A stretch of 64,000 nucleotides of DNA from the NCBI GenBank assembly GCA_021399435.1, contig JAJTUP010000044.1:372001-436000 (forward strand). The letters run 5' to 3'. This DNA comes from Diaporthe sp. PMI_573. Taxonomy: Eukaryota > Ascomycota > Sordariomycetes > Diaporthales > Diaporthaceae. Position numbers and translations under genes: made by a program. The notes below the pieces were generated by a model, which saw only the letters and a program-made list of their open reading frames with translations, searched no databases and was not told the DNA's origin. Shown here in pieces: positions 62,068-64,000 of the stretch; within the stretch, counting starts at the first letter, position 1; the number at the start of each line of letters is the position of its first letter.

Positions 62068-63030
62068 ATGAGTATTCTATTAGATTCTGACGCCATCACT
62101 GCTGTTGACGATGATGGAAATTTTAGGTCGTCTCCAGCGCCTTCTACAACTTTCACGCCATTCTCGCCAGCTCGACGTTCTAAGTCCACCTCGCCAGATT
62201 CCACTACCAAAGAGCGGCAATATGAAGAATCTCTGTGGCGCCGTTTCCCCGGCTTCACCTGGTCTCAAAGGGTTAGAGATACTAATTCCTGGGCCTGGGA
62301 GTATGGGTACGATATCCAGAAAGGCAACGACAGGAAGTGGGTTTGCAAAATTTGCATCCGCAAGAACACTCTTAAGCCAAAGACCTTCACATCAACGGGC
62401 ATCCAAAATACCCTAAACCACCTCTATGACGACCACAGGATTTGTGCGCCTGAAGGGAAGACAAAATCAGCCTCGCAGCTAAGAGCAGAGGGCCGGAATG
62501 CCAAGGGACAGTCAACCATTGCCGAGTTGATGAAACTTGATACCAATAAGCCTAGAGAACAGGCAATTGCGAATGGCTTCATCAAGAACTTCGACAAGAA
62601 GCAGTTCCAACGACTTCTAATGGAATGGACCGTGGAGGCCAACCTCGTTCGAAACGGCAGAACACGACAAGCTCAGGAAGATTTTCGCATATCTGAACCC
62701 TTGCGTGAAGCTCTGTGACGCCAATCTTTCCGCAACATCTATTCGCAGGAAAATCGTGGCATCATACGAACAGCACAAGACGAAGGTCATGGAGGTCCTC
62801 CAGAGCTCTCCCGGCCTAATTCACGTCTCTTTTGATGGCTGGAGGTCCAGAAATCGGCACGCGTTATATGAGATTATGTGCTTCTTCCAAGACGAGAAAA
62901 ACAAGCCCCGCAAAATCGTCCTTGGAGTACCCGAGGTCTCTACTCGCCATTCTGGCACAAATATTGCAGCAGAAGTCCTCGAGATTATCGATTCATACAT
63001 TATAAAGAATAAGATCGGGTATTTCACGCT
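62068..63030 (+). pseudogene. hAT A transposase N-terminal part, frameshifted
   Basis: ATG 62068 opens a frame with a BED-type finger (RKWVCKICIRKN...H...H) and NKPREQAIANGFIKNFD. A frameshift near 62645 moves it to the frame that holds IHVSFDGWRSRNRHALYE (first catalytic Asp). That frame ends at KIGYFTL, just before the second catalytic Asp expected in this family, where the MITE-like piece starts. Confidence 0.85.
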
Positions 63031-63175
63031 CAGGGTGGTCATCAATTCAATCTGGGGCGTCGATTGAGTTGAAACAGGGGTGGCACGGTCTGTTTTTATG
63101 GCACGCGCACGCTCGCACGGTGCACATAGTGATCTTTTGTCCACCGGCGATTGAGTTGAATTGATGACCACCCTG
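63031..63175. mobile_element. MITE-like 145-bp element
   Basis: Perfect 20-bp inverted ends CAGGGTGGTCATCAATTCAA (63031-63050 and 63156-63175) enclose about 105 bp without coding capacity, with further GATTGAGTTGAA pieces repeated inside. CAGGG ends suggest a hAT-class MITE. No 8-bp duplication flanks it: the neighbours belong to distant parts of the hAT A transposase, so insertion was accompanied or followed by deletion. Confidence 0.82.
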
Positions 63176-63478
63176 CGAATGGCTCTTGATTTCCTCACAA
63201 TCCAGCCGATGTCAGCCGAGTGCGAGAGGCTCTTTTCTGCCGCAGGTCGATTGGTGACTCCCCTGCGCAGCCGCCTCGAAGTCGATATAATCGGGATGTG
63301 TCTAGTGCTGCGTTCGTGGCTACAAGCCAAGATAATCGACGACCTGGATCCTCTGTTCGTTCCCACCCAAATCGAGGTCGAGAGCAGCGCCAGAAGCGAG
63401 GCGGGCGCAAGAGAGTCAATGGCGTCATTTCTCAGCCGAGCGGGAGAGCTGGCAGAAGAGGAGAATAGGTGGAAATAA
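63176..63478 (+). pseudogene. hAT A transposase C-terminal part (hATC)
   Basis: The frame carries RMALDFLTIQPMSAECERLF and a 70-residue tail, nearly identical to the hAT B tail (one visible change is ENGWE to ENRWK). It begins right after the MITE-like piece. It has no start of its own. Confidence 0.88.
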
Positions 63479-63822
63479 CTGGTAGAGCATGTCGCGAATA
63501 TCTCGTCAATTAGGCCAACTGTGACAGGACAAGAGCACGAACGAGGTCGAGTGTGACTTGGGTAAAATGATTGTTTACGAGTAAAGAAAGAGACGCTTAA
63601 GGAAAACTCCGACTTAAGCTATTTACACAATATTCATAAAGTGAGACTATTCATAAAGTATGAAAGTCACATGATCGTTCCCTCACACCAACTCAACGTC
63701 AATCCATTCAACGAAAGCGTTCAGTTGATCAACTCAACGAGAGGTCGGCGATTACTAAGCCAATTCACTCAATATAGGTCGTCCGTTGAGTTGGTTGAGT
63801 TGTTTGGGTCTCTGCTTGTACT

Positions 63823-64000
63823 CCTCCAGTTTTGCCATTAGGAATTCGAAGCCTTGGATGACATCCCAGATATTTCCGTACGAGCCGACCCACCCTCTCT
63901 TCCGTTTGCGTTGAGTACCGTCTCCCTCAAGGGTTTTGACGGTGACCTCGTAGAATCCAAGAATCGTGGCGAGGTGTTCGAGGACGTCCCAGTCCTTGTC
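63823..64000 (-). pseudogene. hAT B transposase, upstream part at window edge
   Basis: The minus-strand frame reads DKDWDVLEHLATILGF, then KRKRGWVGSYGNIWDVIQ and GFEFLMAKLEE, matching the same region in hAT F. It is separated from the rest of the gene only by hAT A. The N-terminus lies beyond the window. Confidence 0.85.

Larger units (their letters stand above)
61709..63814 (+). mobile_element. hAT A: internally deleted hAT nested in hAT B
   Basis: Ends CAGAGACCCAAACAACTCAA and its inverse are flanked by CTTGTACT (61701-61708 and 63815-63822). It has AACTCAACGAG-type subterminal repeats. The transposase keeps its N-terminal and C-terminal parts, but the middle (about 300 codons) is replaced by a 145-bp MITE-like piece at 63031-63175. 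It is non-autonomous but keeps both ends. Confidence 0.94.
60546..64000 (-). mobile_element. hAT B: hAT element carrying nested hAT A, runs off the window
   Basis: The 3' end of the element begins CAGAGACCCAAACAACTCAA at 60546. The element continues to 61708, is interrupted by hAT A (61709-63814), and resumes at 63823 past the second copy of CTTGTACT. Removing hAT A and one CTTGTACT rejoins the transposase frame exactly (LMAKLEEYK then AVAADYPD). The first 640 bp or so of its 3' end are nearly identical, in inverted orientation, to 63176-63814 of hAT A, so both belong to one subfamily. Confidence 0.92.

Overview
This is a transposon-rich, gene-poor stretch of a filamentous ascomycete genome (Pezizomycotina, probably Sordariomycetes). 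The evidence is the gene content: a CFEM/GPI protein, a Zn2Cys6 regulator, a SAT4/PTH11-type membrane protein and a GH64 glucanase. The 50-80 bp introns with a TACTAAC-type branch site and the fungal hAT, MULE, Copia and Gypsy elements agree. No ribosomal RNA, intact tRNA or CRISPR array was seen.

Layout. 1-3.6 kb holds decayed hAT remnants. 3586-7162 is a complete two-gene DDE transposon with 35-bp terminal inverted repeats (TIRs): a DDE integrase-like transposase convergent with a protein of unknown function. 7.5-13.2 kb is an island of ordinary genes (GH64, CFEM, cysteine hydrolase). 13572-16623 is a MULE with 61-bp TIRs and an intact transposase, followed by a tRNA-derived SINE-like unit between 71-bp direct repeats. 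17085-23288 is a block of about 6.2 kb repeated almost without change at 51938-58141. It carries a Zn2Cys6 regulator, a chimeric hAT relic and the promoter plus first ten codons of an NTF2-like gene that is whole only at 23259-23867. 23927-29471 is a truncated Gypsy element, with a textbook -1 frameshift signal at its gag/pol junction and an Ac-like hAT inserted in gag. 29.8-36.3 kb has three host genes: a SAT4-type membrane protein, a PuuE-like deacetylase and a small SAP/HeH-like protein. 37646-46030 is a Copia element with both LTRs, split by a complete hAT element. 46.3-51.9 kb has two more hAT transposase genes, one nearly full length and one lacking its N-terminal half, plus a broken NLR/NACHT gene fragment. 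58.1-64 kb holds a Tc1/mariner relic, a hAT relic, and a hAT inserted in a close relative of itself, with a 145-bp MITE-like piece in the inner copy.

Nesting read directly from target-site duplications (TSDs) gives relative ages: hAT D is younger than the Gypsy, hAT C is younger than the Copia, and hAT A is younger than hAT B. A near-identical 6.2-kb duplication and intact transposase genes argue that repeat-induced point mutation (RIP) is weak or absent now. Several element-killing stops (in Copia gag-pol, hAT E and hAT F) are nevertheless single C-to-T changes.

Most useful leads: the two-gene transposon with its accessory protein, the Gypsy -1 frameshift module, the gene-cutting segmental duplication, the intact hAT C, and the SINE-like/MITE-like small repeats. 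Starts are given at ATG codons; where the open frame extends further upstream without an ATG, the ATG is used.
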